Of a stretch of 64,000 nt of DNA, positions 51,904 through 61,594 are shown in pieces. The number at the start of each line of letters is the position of its first letter. Within the stretch, counting starts at the first letter, position 1. The notes under the pieces were generated by a model that was given only the letters and a program-made list of their open reading frames with translations, did no database searches and was not told where the DNA came from. The stretch comes from CAZCJU01 sp964562175 (GTDB taxonomy: Bacteria > Bacillota > Clostridia > Oscillospirales > CAG-272). Position numbers and translations under genes: made by a program. The stretch spans positions 46,963-110,962 of the forward strand of contig CAZLRV010000002.1 in the NCBI GenBank assembly GCA_964562175.1, read 5' to 3'.

Positions 51904-52791
51904 TTAATCCTCTCGCACATCGCCCCAGAAGAACAATGCAACCGTACCTGGACCTGTATGTGCGCCTATAGTCGTGCCGACGCTGTTTATCTCGACCTTG
52001 CCGCACAGCTTGGGGAATGTCGACTCGACAAGCTCGGCAACCGCACGGGCATCGTCATAGCAAGCGGAGTGGGAGATATAGCATTTGCCGCTGTAATCCA
52101 AGCCGCCTTCGGCATGCTCCTTCATTCGCTCGACTATTTTCATTATGACCTTCTTTTTGGGACGTATCTTCTCTCTCGGGGTCAAATGACCGTCCTTATC
52201 CATGTTGAGCAAAGGACAGATACCGAGCAAGCCGCCTATCGCACCTGCTGTTTTCGATATTCTGCCGCCTTTTATGTAGAAGGTAAGATCACTTGAAAAG
52301 AACCAATGATGCATATTAAGCTTGTTTTTCTCGACCCATTGTGCCAGCTCGTCAATGCTCATACCGTCATCACGCAGATCCGCCAGCTTATCCATGAGCA
52401 GACCGTAACCGGAGCTTGCGGCAAGCGAATCGACAATTATGATACGCCTATCGGGAAATTCCGTTTCAAGCATATTCGCCGCCGTGCGTGCCGAGCCGAA
52501 GGAGCCGGACAGACCCGTGGAAAGAGAAATATGTATGATATCCTTGCCCTCGGCGAGAAAGGCTCTGAAATATTCAACGTACTCGCCGACACCGACCTGA
52601 GACGTTTTTGTTTCCGCACCGTCTACCATGGCTTGATAAAACTTGTCAAACGGCAGTGTCTGACCGAGGTCATCGGGCATTTCCACCCCGTCCAAATAGT
52701 AGTGGAAGCAGATATATTTAATATTCCTGTTTTCAAAATGCTCCTTTGCAAGATCTGCAGTCGAGCAGCAGCTGAGAATATACTCGCTCAT
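51904..52791 (-). CDS. fakB: DegV-family fatty-acid-binding protein
   Basis: The 295-residue DegV protein has the TSQVGVGEY segment, HISLSTGLSGSFGSA (carboxylate-binding serines), a DSLAASSGYG loop and TFYIKGGRISKTAG near the C-terminal half, all typical of FakB. It carries the fatty acid to FakA. The ATG at 52791 follows AAAGGAA and is the first good start after the promoter. DegV copies differ in the fatty acid they prefer; that cannot be read here. Confidence 0.9.
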   Translation of the reverse strand: MSEYILSCCSTADLAKEHFENRNIKYICFHYYLDGVEMPDDLGQTLPFDKFYQAMVDGAETKTSQVGVGEYVEYFRAFLAEGKDIIHISLSTGLSGSFGSARTAANMLETEFPDRRIIIVDSLAASSGYGLLMDKLADLRDDGMSIDELAQWVEKNKLNMHHWFFSSDLTFYIKGGRISKTAGAIGGLLGICPLLNMDKDGHLTPREKIRPKKKVIMKIVERMKEHAEGGLDYSGKCYISHSACYDDARAVAELVESTFPKLCGKVEINSVGTTIGAHTGPGTVALFFWGDVRED

Positions 52792-52860
52792 AAAATTTCC
52801 TTTCTTTTCTTTGGAGAACAAAATGATTCGTTACAGCGTAAAACGTGTACATACAGCGAT

Positions 52861-52889
52861 ATTGTATCACACAATTCGTAAATTATCAA
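52861..52889 (-). promoter_or_regulatory. Promoter of fakB-fakA
   Basis: On the minus strand TTGATA, 17 bases and TACAAT are present with TG before the -10 box. The remaining 52890-53078 stretch is AT-rich; apart from a weak TTGCAA-N16-TAAAAT at 52975-53002 I see nothing in it. Confidence 0.8.
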
Positions 52890-53078
52890 GTATTTTTTGA
52901 AATATTTCTTGTTAATTTGCGTAAATTGTATCGGCAAGGGAGCAAAAATATTAAATTATCACGCCGAAACGTATTGCAAAAAACGCATAAGTGTGGTAAA
53001 ATGAAGTGCGCAATAAATAAAAGATCAAGGCTTGACGATAAAATTTATGAATTATTCAATAATATTACACTAAAACCG

Positions 53079-53107
53079 TTGATTTATAATTTTATTTATA
53101 GTATAAT
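53079..53107 (+). promoter_or_regulatory. Promoter of the metallo-hydrolase/tRNA-synthetase operon
   Basis: TTGATT, 17 bases and TATAAT lie about 30 bases before the start codon. Confidence 0.7.
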
Positions 53108-53137
53108 ATCAATTAAATATATTTATATGAGGTGATT

Positions 53138-53749
53138 ATGCCCAATAGTACCTTTTTGACATTCCCGCTCGGCATGAACAGAACCAACTGTTATTTTTTG
53201 ATAAACGCCTCAAGCTGTGTGATAATAGATCCGGCATTCGATGCGGAATTTCTGTGCAACAAGCTGAAAGAAAAAAACTTAAAGCTTGAGATGATACTTC
53301 TCACCCATGCGCATTTCGATCACATAATGGCACTTGACGAGCTGAGGGACGCTACCTCCGCACCCGTTTATCTTCATTTTGCGGATTGGGAGATATTGAC
53401 AAGTGCCGAGCATTCGTATCTTTCGTTTGTCGGCAGAACGACGGGAATGCGAGCGGCAGACGAGATATTGGCAGACGGGGATATTCTGAGGCTCGGAGAT
53501 GAGCGGATAGAGGTCATCCACACGCCCGGTCATACGCCCGGCTCGTGTTGTTTTGTTGCAGGGACGGATGTTTTCTGCGGCGATACGATATTTGCCTCGG
53601 GCTACGGCAGATGTGACCTCTACGGCGGCTGTGACGAGCTTATGCGCGGATCGCTGGATAAGCTCAATCGGAGATTTGAGGGAACGGAATACAGATTTCA
53701 CCCCGGTCACGGCAATTCGTTTAAATTCGACGGAGTGCGTCGAATATAG
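53138..53749 (+). CDS. MBL-fold metallo-hydrolase (glyoxalase II-like)
   Basis: The 203-residue protein has the zinc motif LTHAHFDHI, a second histidine in VIHTPGHTPGSCC, the bridging aspartate in VFCGDTIFASG and the last histidine in HPGHG. These are the residues of the YcbL/glyoxalase II type of metallo-beta-lactamase-fold enzymes, which cleave thioesters. The ATG at 53138 is preceded by GAGGTG; a GTG six bases earlier is possible. Confidence 0.92.
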   Translation: MPNSTFLTFPLGMNRTNCYFLINASSCVIIDPAFDAEFLCNKLKEKNLKLEMILLTHAHFDHIMALDELRDATSAPVYLHFADWEILTSAEHSYLSFVGRTTGMRAADEILADGDILRLGDERIEVIHTPGHTPGSCCFVAGTDVFCGDTIFASGYGRCDLYGGCDELMRGSLDKLNRRFEGTEYRFHPGHGNSFKFDGVRRI

Positions 53750-53795
53750 TACAGCTTATAAAAATATTATTTATATAATGGAGAAAAAATCAAAT

Positions 53796-55484
53796 ATGGA
53801 TTACGATCATTTATCACAGCTTCTTTTTCCCGATGTCACCATGACAGCTGAGGAAATAGAAGCAAAATACCCGCAAAGACAGCTCCCCGAGGGCGCAAAG
53901 GTAACGAGATTTGCCCCCTCGCCCACGGGCTATGTACATTTCGGCGGTCTTTTTCCGTCAACGGTCAGCGAAAGACTGGCGCACCAATCAAACGGCGTTT
54001 TCTATTTGAGGATAGAGGACACTGACGACAAGCGTGAGGTCAACGGAGCAGCCGAGGCACTTATAAAAACATTGGCAAAATACGGTATAGAGTTTGACGA
54101 GGGTGCCTGTCTTGACGAAAACGGCAGGATATGCGACAAGGGCGCATACGGACCGTATAAGCAGAGCCTGCGGCGCGATATATACCGTGTATACGCAAAA
54201 AAGCTTGTAGCCGAGGGCAAGGCTTATCCTTGCTTTGCCGACGACAAGGAGCTTGAGGCACTTCACTCGATAGATAAAAAAGCCGAGGTAAAAAACAGAG
54301 AATGGACAGCGGAGCTTGAGGAAGAACAAAAGGCACAGCAGCTGAAAATGCGTGAGTTTACGATAGAGCAGGTGCAAGAGCATTTGAAGCTGGGACATAA
54401 GTTTGTCCTGCGTATGCTTGCCTCCGGCGACGGTGAGAAGAAAATAAAGATAACGGATCTTGTAAAGGGTACGCTTGAGCTGCCCGAAAACGATAAGGAC
54501 GAGGTGCTTTTGAAGAGCGACGGTATGCCGACCTACCATTTCGCACACGCAATAGACGACCATCTTATGGGAACAACGCACGTTGTACGAGGCGAGGAAT
54601 GGCTGCCGAGTCTGCCCCGTCATATTATGCTCTTTAATTATCTCGGCTTTAAGCTGCCAAAGTATCTGCATATAGCGCAGATAATGCGTCTTGACGAAAA
54701 CGGCAACAAGAAAAAGCTCTCAAAGCGTGATATGGGTGCGAATATGGACGACTACACGGCTATGGGCTACAGCCCCGAATGCGTTCGGGAGTACGTAATG
54801 ACACTGTTGAACTCGAATTATGAGGAGTGGCACGCACGCACACCCGAAAGCAGTGTTTACGATTTCCCGTTTTCGATAAAGAAAATGAGCAATTCCGGTT
54901 GCCTGTTCGATTTCGGAAAGCTGAATGACGTATCGAAAAACGTCATAAGCAGAATGAGTGCAGAGCAGGTGTACAGCGAATCGAGCGAGTGGGCGAAAGA
55001 ATACGATAAAGAGCTTTACGGCGTTTATACCGCCTGCCCCGAATATACAAAAAAGATACTGTCTATCGGCAGAGGCGGCAAAAAGCCCAGAAAGGACATA
55101 ACCACCTGGGCGGATATAAAGCCATACGTATCGTTCTTTTACGACGAGCTTTTTGAAATGAAAGACAGTCTGCCCGATGGCTACGATAAGAACGACGTAA
55201 TCAAAGCACTTGATATATATCTGCAAACGAGAAACACGGACGATGACTCGGACAAATGGTTTGAGAGGCTGAAAGGCATAGCCGAGGCGATAGGCTACGC
55301 CCCCGAGGTCAAGCTGTACAAGCAAGACCCGTCGACATATCGCGGTCATGTCGGTGACGTAAGTATGTTTATCAGACTTGCCATTACGGGAAGAATAAAT
55401 TCACCGGATTTGTTTGAAGTGATTAAAATTATAGGAGAGGACAGAGCGAGGGCGAGAATACAAGCCTTTGCAAAAAGTCTTTAA
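53796..55484 (+). CDS. gltX: Glutamate--tRNA ligase (long form)
   Basis: The 562-residue class I synthetase has FAPSPTGYVHFGG in place of the usual HIGH (HFGG) and the KLSKRDMGANM form of KMSKS. It carries a long inserted segment with a lysine/glutamate-rich helix (EEEQKAQQLKMREFT) and lacks a typical full anticodon-binding tail. It matches the long GltX type of Clostridia. The ATG at 53796 has GGAG 12 bases upstream; an ATG at 53778 is also possible. A much longer upstream frame runs through the metallo-hydrolase gene and is not real. glnS follows immediately. Confidence 0.9.
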   Translation: MDYDHLSQLLFPDVTMTAEEIEAKYPQRQLPEGAKVTRFAPSPTGYVHFGGLFPSTVSERLAHQSNGVFYLRIEDTDDKREVNGAAEALIKTLAKYGIEFDEGACLDENGRICDKGAYGPYKQSLRRDIYRVYAKKLVAEGKAYPCFADDKELEALHSIDKKAEVKNREWTAELEEEQKAQQLKMREFTIEQVQEHLKLGHKFVLRMLASGDGEKKIKITDLVKGTLELPENDKDEVLLKSDGMPTYHFAHAIDDHLMGTTHVVRGEEWLPSLPRHIMLFNYLGFKLPKYLHIAQIMRLDENGNKKKLSKRDMGANMDDYTAMGYSPECVREYVMTLLNSNYEEWHARTPESSVYDFPFSIKKMSNSGCLFDFGKLNDVSKNVISRMSAEQVYSESSEWAKEYDKELYGVYTACPEYTKKILSIGRGGKKPRKDITTWADIKPYVSFFYDELFEMKDSLPDGYDKNDVIKALDIYLQTRNTDDDSDKWFERLKGIAEAIGYAPEVKLYKQDPSTYRGHVGDVSMFIRLAITGRINSPDLFEVIKIIGEDRARARIQAFAKSL

Positions 55485-55485
55485 T

Positions 55486-57129
55486 ATGGAAAAAACATCG
55501 AATTTCATACACGATTTCATAGACGAGGATATAGCGAAGAATCCCGAGCTTAAGGTGCATACGCGTTTTCCGCCGGAACCAAACGGCTATTTGCACATAG
55601 GACATTGTAAGGCTCTTGTGATAGACTTCGGCACGGCACGCAAATACGGCGGTATATGTAACCTCCGTATGGATGATACGAATCCGGCAAAGGAGGACAC
55701 CGAATTTGTCGATGCGATAAAAGAGGATATTCATTGGCTCGGCTTCGATTGGGATGACAGATTTTTCTACGGAAGCGATTATTTTGAGCAAACATATCAA
55801 ATAGCGGAGAATTTGATACGCTCCGGTGACGCTTACGTCTGCGAGCTTTCGGCAGAGCAGTTCAGAGAGTACAGAGGTGACACGGAAAAGCCCGCAGTAT
55901 CGCCCTACAGAGACAGACCGGCTGAGGAATCGCTTGATCTGTTCAGACGAATGAGAGCGGGTGAGTTTGAGGAGGGCAGATACACACTGCGTGCAAAGAT
56001 AGACCTATCCTCCGGCAATTTCAATATGCGTGACCCCGTGCTTTACAGAATACGCTATATCGACCATCACAGACAGGGAAGAAAATGGTGCATTTTCCCG
56101 ATGTACGATTTCGCTCACCCCATACAGGATGCAATAGAGGGCATAACTCACAGCCTATGCTCGCTTGAATATGAGGATCACAGACCGCTTTATAATTGGG
56201 TGATAGAGCATTCGGGACTTTCATCAAAGCCGAGGCAAATAGAGTTTTCAAGACTCAATATAACATATACGGTCATGAGCAAGCGTTTTTTGCGTTCGCT
56301 TGTCGAGGGCGGTCTTGTTGACGGCTGGGACGATCCGAGAATGCCCACACTCTGCGGTCTGCGCAGACGCGGCTACACGGCAGAGTCCATACTTGATTTT
56401 ATCTCTCGTATAGGTGTTGCAAAGTCAAACAGCACCGTGGATATAGAGCTGCTTGAGCATTGCATAAGAGAGGATCTGAACGAGCATTCTCAACGCCGCA
56501 TTGCAATTCTCGACCCTGTTAAGGTAACGGTCACGAATTACCCCGAGGATAAAACGGAGTATTTCAATATACCCAACAACCCGAAGGACCCCGAGGCGGG
56601 TACTCGTGCATTGCCGTTTTGCCGAGAGCTTTATGTAGATCGTGATGACGTAAGCATAGCTCCGCCGCCGAAGTATTTCAGACTTAAAGAGGGCGGCGAG
56701 GTCAGACTAATGGGAGCGTATATCCTCAAATGCGATAAGATAATAACGGACGAGGGCGGAAATATCACACAGGTGCTTTGCACGGCAGACCTTGAAACGG
56801 GTTGCGGAATGCCTGCGGACGGACGCAAGATCAAGGGTACGATCCATTGGCTCGGTGCAGACTATGCCGCAGACGGCAAGGTGGCCTTGTATGACAGGCT
56901 GTTTACAAAGGCAGACCCCAACGATCTGGGCGAGGGCGAAACATACGCCGACTATTTGAATAAAGACTCTGTAAAATTGCTTACGGGCTGTAAGCTTGAG
57001 CCGTCGCTTGCCGAGGCTGAGCCGGGGGAGAAATTCCAATTTGTCAGAACGGGATATTTCTGCCTCGATACGAAAAACAAGGATACGTTTAACAGAGTGG
57101 TTACTCTGAAGGATAGTTATAAAATTTAA
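55486..57129 (+). CDS. glnS: Glutamine--tRNA ligase
   Basis: The 547-residue class I synthetase has FPPEPNGYLHIGHCK (HIGH present), LRMDDTNPAKED, HSLCSLEYEDHRPLYNW, and TVMSKRFL in place of KMSKS. C-terminal beta barrels bind the tRNA-Gln anticodon. A direct GlnRS means the organism may charge tRNA-Gln without GatCAB. The ATG comes one base after the gltX stop. Confidence 0.95.
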   Translation: MEKTSNFIHDFIDEDIAKNPELKVHTRFPPEPNGYLHIGHCKALVIDFGTARKYGGICNLRMDDTNPAKEDTEFVDAIKEDIHWLGFDWDDRFFYGSDYFEQTYQIAENLIRSGDAYVCELSAEQFREYRGDTEKPAVSPYRDRPAEESLDLFRRMRAGEFEEGRYTLRAKIDLSSGNFNMRDPVLYRIRYIDHHRQGRKWCIFPMYDFAHPIQDAIEGITHSLCSLEYEDHRPLYNWVIEHSGLSSKPRQIEFSRLNITYTVMSKRFLRSLVEGGLVDGWDDPRMPTLCGLRRRGYTAESILDFISRIGVAKSNSTVDIELLEHCIREDLNEHSQRRIAILDPVKVTVTNYPEDKTEYFNIPNNPKDPEAGTRALPFCRELYVDRDDVSIAPPPKYFRLKEGGEVRLMGAYILKCDKIITDEGGNITQVLCTADLETGCGMPADGRKIKGTIHWLGADYAADGKVALYDRLFTKADPNDLGEGETYADYLNKDSVKLLTGCKLEPSLAEAEPGEKFQFVRTGYFCLDTKNKDTFNRVVTLKDSYKI

Positions 57130-57154
57130 AACCGATTTTTGAAAGAGGTCAATT

Positions 57155-60100
57155 ATGGAAAAGATCTATGATGAATTTAAGAACCCCTCTGCCCATTACA
57201 GAGGCAAGCCGTTTTGGTCGTGGAACGGAAAGCTTGAGGAGGATGAGCTACTCCGTCAGGTAGACGTAATGAAGCAAATGGGCTTCGGCGGCTACTTTAT
57301 GCATTCGAGAACGGGACTTGTCACAAAGTATCTCGGTGATGAATGGTTCGATCTGGTGAACAAGGTTGCCGACAAGGGTCAGACACTCGGCATGGAAAAC
57401 TGGCTGTATGATGAGGACAGATGGCCCTCCGGTACGGCAGGCGGCTTTGTGACGATGAACGAGGAGTATTCACTCCATTTTATCAGAATGGAGATGATAA
57501 AGGGCAGTGAATTCAAGTTCGAGGGCGAATATATTGCGACCTTCGCCTGCGATATACTCTCCGAGGAGGATTATTCGTTTGCAAATGATTTTCCGATAGA
57601 CGAAAATACAGACCCCGAAAAATATGCGGATAAGACCGTTCTCACCTTTAGAGTAGAGGTAATGGAGAAGGACAGCTTCTACAACGGTTACACATATGTA
57701 GATACGATGAATCCCGAAGCGATAAAGAAATTCATATCGCTCACACATGAAAAATATGCGGAAAACTGCGGAGATAGAATAGGCACATCCATATCGGGAA
57801 TATTTACCGACGAGCCTCACAGAGGTGCGGTAATGTGCGGCTTTTCCGCAGGACGCAAGGATCCGTTCTTTTTGACACCCTATACAGGCAAGCTGTTTGA
57901 AAAATTCGAGGAAAAATACGGCTACGACCTTAAGGAAAAGCTTCCCGACCTCTTCCTGCTTCGTGACGGCAATATAATAAGCCAAGTAAAATGGCATTAC
58001 ATAGATCTGCTTGAGCATTTGTTTATAGATGCGTTTGCAAAGCAGATAAATGATTGGTGTAACGACCATAATATGATACTTACCGGTCACGTTCTGCACG
58101 AGGATTCACTTACCTCACAGGTGAGCATGATAGGCTCGATCCAGCGCTTCTATGAGTATATGGGCACTCCCGGCGTTGACGTGCTGAGCGAGTTCAACAG
58201 AGGCTATTGGATAGTTAAGCAGCTTTCGTCCGTCGGTCGCCAAATGGGTAAAAAACAGCTCTTGAGCGAGCTTTACGGTTGTTCGGGCTGGCAGATGGAT
58301 TTTGAGAGTCATAAATGGACGGGCGGCTGGCAATCGCTGTTCGGCATAAATCTGCGTTGCCATCATCTTTCATGGTATTCAATGAGAGGCGAGGCAAAGC
58401 GTGACTACCCGGCAAGTATATTGCATCAAAGCGCATGGTATAAGGATTATTCGGTGGTTGAGGATTATTTCTCACGCTTGCACGTTGCACTCGGCGGCGC
58501 ACCCGTTTGCGATACGCTCGTTATAAACCCCGTCGAGAGCGTATTCGGTATGATCCGTCCCGGCTGGAGCAAGCATTTGGGAACGGCTCACCCCGAGGTC
58601 GCAAGGCTTGAGAAAATGTATGTCGATCAATTCCATTGGCTCGCATCCTCACAGCTTGATTTCGATTACGGCGATGAGGAAATGATGAGCCGTCATTGCA
58701 AGGTCTCCGTTGAGGACGGCACACCCTATATCGTATTCGGAGAAATGAAGTACAAGAGAGTACTCGTATCCGGAATGAGACTTATGAGAGCCTCAACACT
58801 TGCCCTGCTAAAGGAGTTTGCGGCAAAGGGCGGAGAGGTAATAGTTGCCGGCGAAGGACCCGATCACATAGACGCATTGCCCTCGAATGAGTTTGACGAG
58901 GCAAGCGCGGCGTTTAAGAAAATTGAATTTGACAAGGACGCCATCGTAAATGCAATATGCCAAAGCGAAAAGAGACTTGTCGAGGTAACAAACGGTGTCG
59001 GTGAGCCTATGAAGGATATATTCTGCCAGCTCACGCATGATGATGAGGGATATTCCGTTGTGCTTATGAATATGAGCAAGGACAAGAGCTATTTCGATTG
59101 TAACGTAAAGCTTGCGTTCGACGGAGATTGCGAGGAATGGTCACTTGATGACGGCTCGAGAGCATATCTCACCTCCTCAAAGGACGGAATTATCGAGATA
59201 AAGACAGACTTTTACGCCGTAGGCGAACACGTATACCGTATAGTGGAAAAGTCAAAGCTTGCTCCCAAGCCCGTATATAAGACGGTATGCTCGTATACTC
59301 TCGGCGAGGAATACGACATAGAGCTTGATGAGGACAATGTAGTCGTGCTTGATATGGTCAATGCTTGGGCAGACGGCGAGGAAATAGGCTACAGCGAAAT
59401 ACTTAAAGCAGATGCGGCAATACGCGATAAATACGGTCTTGCACACAGAGGCGGTTCAATGGTACAGCCTTGGTTCTTGGGCTTGAGCGAACAGAAAAAG
59501 CATGGCACGATAACGCTTGAATATAAGTTCTATGCCGAATACATACCCGAAAAATTTTCGTTTGCCTGCGAAACGCCCGAGCTTTGGAGTATAACACTCA
59601 ACGGACAGACCATAAGTGCGGATAAGCGTAACGGCGTATGGATAGATGAAGCTTTTCATAAATTCGACCTTGACGGCTCAATGCTGAAGGCCGGTGAGAA
59701 TATCGTAAGAATGACTGCCGATTTTTATGAAACACTCAACCTTGAGGCTGTTTACATACTCGGCGATTTCGGCGTTAAGCTCGATCACAGCAAGAAAACT
59801 ATAACACCGCCCGTTAAGCATATCGTCCACGGCGATATAGTATACAAGGGACTTCCGTTCTACAGCGGACAGATAACCTATAAGGCAAATATCAAATACA
59901 ACGCATCAAAGGGCGAGAGAATATTCATAAGCCTGCCCGATTTCGAAGCGGCACTTGTAAAGGTATCTGCAAACGGAAAAGCACCGAAGCCGATAGCGTG
60001 GATGCCTTATGAAGCGGATATCACCGATATGCTTGAGGACGGAGAGAATATCGTTGATATAACATACGTCCTGACACGCAGAAATACGTTCGGACCTCTC

Positions 60101-60232
60101 CATGCCGTACCCGCAAGATGGGGCAACTACGGACCGGGCAACTTCTTGACCGGCGGAGATAATTGGACAGACGATTACGTGTTCATACCCTCGGCTATGA
60201 CCGCAGTACCGCATATAATAGTTAAGAAATAA
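57155..60232 (+). CDS. GH106-like glycoside hydrolase
   Basis: The 1025-residue protein has the fold of the GH106/alpha-L-rhamnosidase-like family. Hallmarks are PFWSWNGKLEEDELLRQVD, GFGGYFMHSRTGL and WLYDEDRWPSGTAGG in the N-terminal TIM barrel, an FTDEPHRG motif with a candidate catalytic glutamate, then beta-sandwich domains (about 780-1020) typical of this group. There is no signal peptide, so it would act on imported oligosaccharides, or the family may be cytoplasmic here. The exact linkage cut is unknown. It lies 25 bases after glnS and overlaps the next gene by one base. Confidence 0.85.
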   Translation: MEKIYDEFKNPSAHYRGKPFWSWNGKLEEDELLRQVDVMKQMGFGGYFMHSRTGLVTKYLGDEWFDLVNKVADKGQTLGMENWLYDEDRWPSGTAGGFVTMNEEYSLHFIRMEMIKGSEFKFEGEYIATFACDILSEEDYSFANDFPIDENTDPEKYADKTVLTFRVEVMEKDSFYNGYTYVDTMNPEAIKKFISLTHEKYAENCGDRIGTSISGIFTDEPHRGAVMCGFSAGRKDPFFLTPYTGKLFEKFEEKYGYDLKEKLPDLFLLRDGNIISQVKWHYIDLLEHLFIDAFAKQINDWCNDHNMILTGHVLHEDSLTSQVSMIGSIQRFYEYMGTPGVDVLSEFNRGYWIVKQLSSVGRQMGKKQLLSELYGCSGWQMDFESHKWTGGWQSLFGINLRCHHLSWYSMRGEAKRDYPASILHQSAWYKDYSVVEDYFSRLHVALGGAPVCDTLVINPVESVFGMIRPGWSKHLGTAHPEVARLEKMYVDQFHWLASSQLDFDYGDEEMMSRHCKVSVEDGTPYIVFGEMKYKRVLVSGMRLMRASTLALLKEFAAKGGEVIVAGEGPDHIDALPSNEFDEASAAFKKIEFDKDAIVNAICQSEKRLVEVTNGVGEPMKDIFCQLTHDDEGYSVVLMNMSKDKSYFDCNVKLAFDGDCEEWSLDDGSRAYLTSSKDGIIEIKTDFYAVGEHVYRIVEKSKLAPKPVYKTVCSYTLGEEYDIELDEDNVVVLDMVNAWADGEEIGYSEILKADAAIRDKYGLAHRGGSMVQPWFLGLSEQKKHGTITLEYKFYAEYIPEKFSFACETPELWSITLNGQTISADKRNGVWIDEAFHKFDLDGSMLKAGENIVRMTADFYETLNLEAVYILGDFGVKLDHSKKTITPPVKHIVHGDIVYKGLPFYSGQITYKANIKYNASKGERIFISLPDFEAALVKVSANGKAPKPIAWMPYEADITDMLEDGENIVDITYVLTRRNTFGPLHAVPARWGNYGPGNFLTGGDNWTDDYVFIPSAMTAVPHIIVKK

Positions 60233-61551
60233 TGAAACGAGTGTTTTTCCTCTCTCTTGCGTTCATAACACTTGCGTTGATACTGTTTTCGGCATTTACA
60301 AAGGGCAGTGAGGTAAGAGAACGGAACGAATACGAAAAGCTTAAGGCGGAAATAACAAACGCCGAAAGACAGAGCAGGGGACAGGCGGTGTATTTCAACC
60401 GCCTATCCTCTACCGAGCAATATTTGTACGACAAAATAGCGACTGCGGCATCCGAGCTTGATAAACAGACGGCAAAAATGCCCCTTACACCGAGCCTTGA
60501 GGAAATAAAAAACGCCGCAAAAGCGCTTATGCTTGACGACCCCTCCATGTTCTATATCGACCCCGAAGCCTTCAGCCTTGACGATATTGTCATCATTGTT
60601 ACCGAGGAGGCAACTCAGCCGATAACGGAGCAGGTAACACAAGAGCCGAGCTACAACGAGGACGATCCGCCGGATGTACCTGTTGAAACGGATGAGGTAA
60701 CACAGCCGATAACAGATGATGTTACCGAGTCTGCGGGCGATAAAACGGAGATAGTAAAGCAAGTCGAGCAAGAGCGTTATACTACACTCGTGATACCGTA
60801 CATAGATACGACGGAAAATATAGAGCGTATGCGTAAACGTGTCAATATGGCACTTTCGCAAGCCGATATAATAACCGCAAATGCACAAAGCGAATGGGAA
60901 AAAGCATTCGTATTGCACGACCATATTGCGAAAATAAGCAAAAAAAGCAGTGTCGGTGCCTACGGCAATACCGCATACGGCACACTTGTAGAGTGCGGAG
61001 GCGACAGCGAGGGCTATGCGCTGGCATATAAGCTTCTGCTCAACAGATACGATATAGTATCGTATATCGTCAAGGGCACTTGCAAAGGCGAGGGAAGATA
61101 TTGGACTATCGCATTGCTTGACGGCAAGTACTATAATATAGATACATACGGCGACGACGGCGGCGAGGTTGCAATACACGCATATTTTGCACTTGGTGAC
61201 ACGGAGCTGTCAAAAACTCACGCAAGCGAGGACGATTCATTGCCCAAATGTACAATAAACGGCGATTATTATGAGAAAAACGCCCTGCTTTGCATGAGCG
61301 AGGACGTTTTCAAAAATGTTGTAAGCGAGAATATAAGCAAGCAAAACAAGCGATTTGAGATAAAACTCGGATATACCGCAAGCGTAAACGAGCTGACGGA
61401 GCTTATACAAGGCTTAGACGAAAGAGTCGATGCAAGCATTGTACAGCCGCTTGAGGGCGAGAAGTGCTATATAGTTACACTTGAATACCTCTTGGATGAA
61501 ACTACGGAGAATGCGGCTATATCGGATACACCGCAGACAGATGCGCAATAA
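60232..61551 (+). CDS. Secreted transglutaminase-fold protein, probably inactive
   Basis: The 439-residue protein has an N-terminal membrane or signal helix (4-22), a helical region with DDPSMFYIDPEAF that is typical of this family, an acidic Thr/Gln linker with repeated TQPIT (128-168), and a transglutaminase-like domain (about 220-320). In active members the triad is CEGYA, then HAWN, then D. Here the equivalents are SEGYA (Ser259), RYWTIA (Tyr290/Trp291) and YNIDTYGDD (Asp304), so Cys and His are both missing. A nearby Cys255 could be a shifted nucleophile but lacks the histidine. It ends at a terminator. Confidence 0.8.
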   Translation: MKRVFFLSLAFITLALILFSAFTKGSEVRERNEYEKLKAEITNAERQSRGQAVYFNRLSSTEQYLYDKIATAASELDKQTAKMPLTPSLEEIKNAAKALMLDDPSMFYIDPEAFSLDDIVIIVTEEATQPITEQVTQEPSYNEDDPPDVPVETDEVTQPITDDVTESAGDKTEIVKQVEQERYTTLVIPYIDTTENIERMRKRVNMALSQADIITANAQSEWEKAFVLHDHIAKISKKSSVGAYGNTAYGTLVECGGDSEGYALAYKLLLNRYDIVSYIVKGTCKGEGRYWTIALLDGKYYNIDTYGDDGGEVAIHAYFALGDTELSKTHASEDDSLPKCTINGDYYEKNALLCMSEDVFKNVVSENISKQNKRFEIKLGYTASVNELTELIQGLDERVDASIVQPLEGEKCYIVTLEYLLDETTENAAISDTPQTDAQ

Positions 61552-61552
61552 A

Positions 61553-61583
61553 AAGGACTGCCTGAATAGGCAGTCCTTATTTT
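61553..61583. terminator. Bidirectional terminator at 61.6 kb
   Basis: A perfect 10-bp stem (AAGGACTGCC) with a six-base loop and T-runs on both strands separates the convergent operons. Confidence 0.9.
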
Positions 61584-61594
61584 CAGGCGTGTAC

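Noticed and set aside
53553..53795. Long N-terminal extension of GltX
   Set aside because: It runs through the metallo-hydrolase gene in another frame and lacks any GluRS homology before residue MDYDHL.
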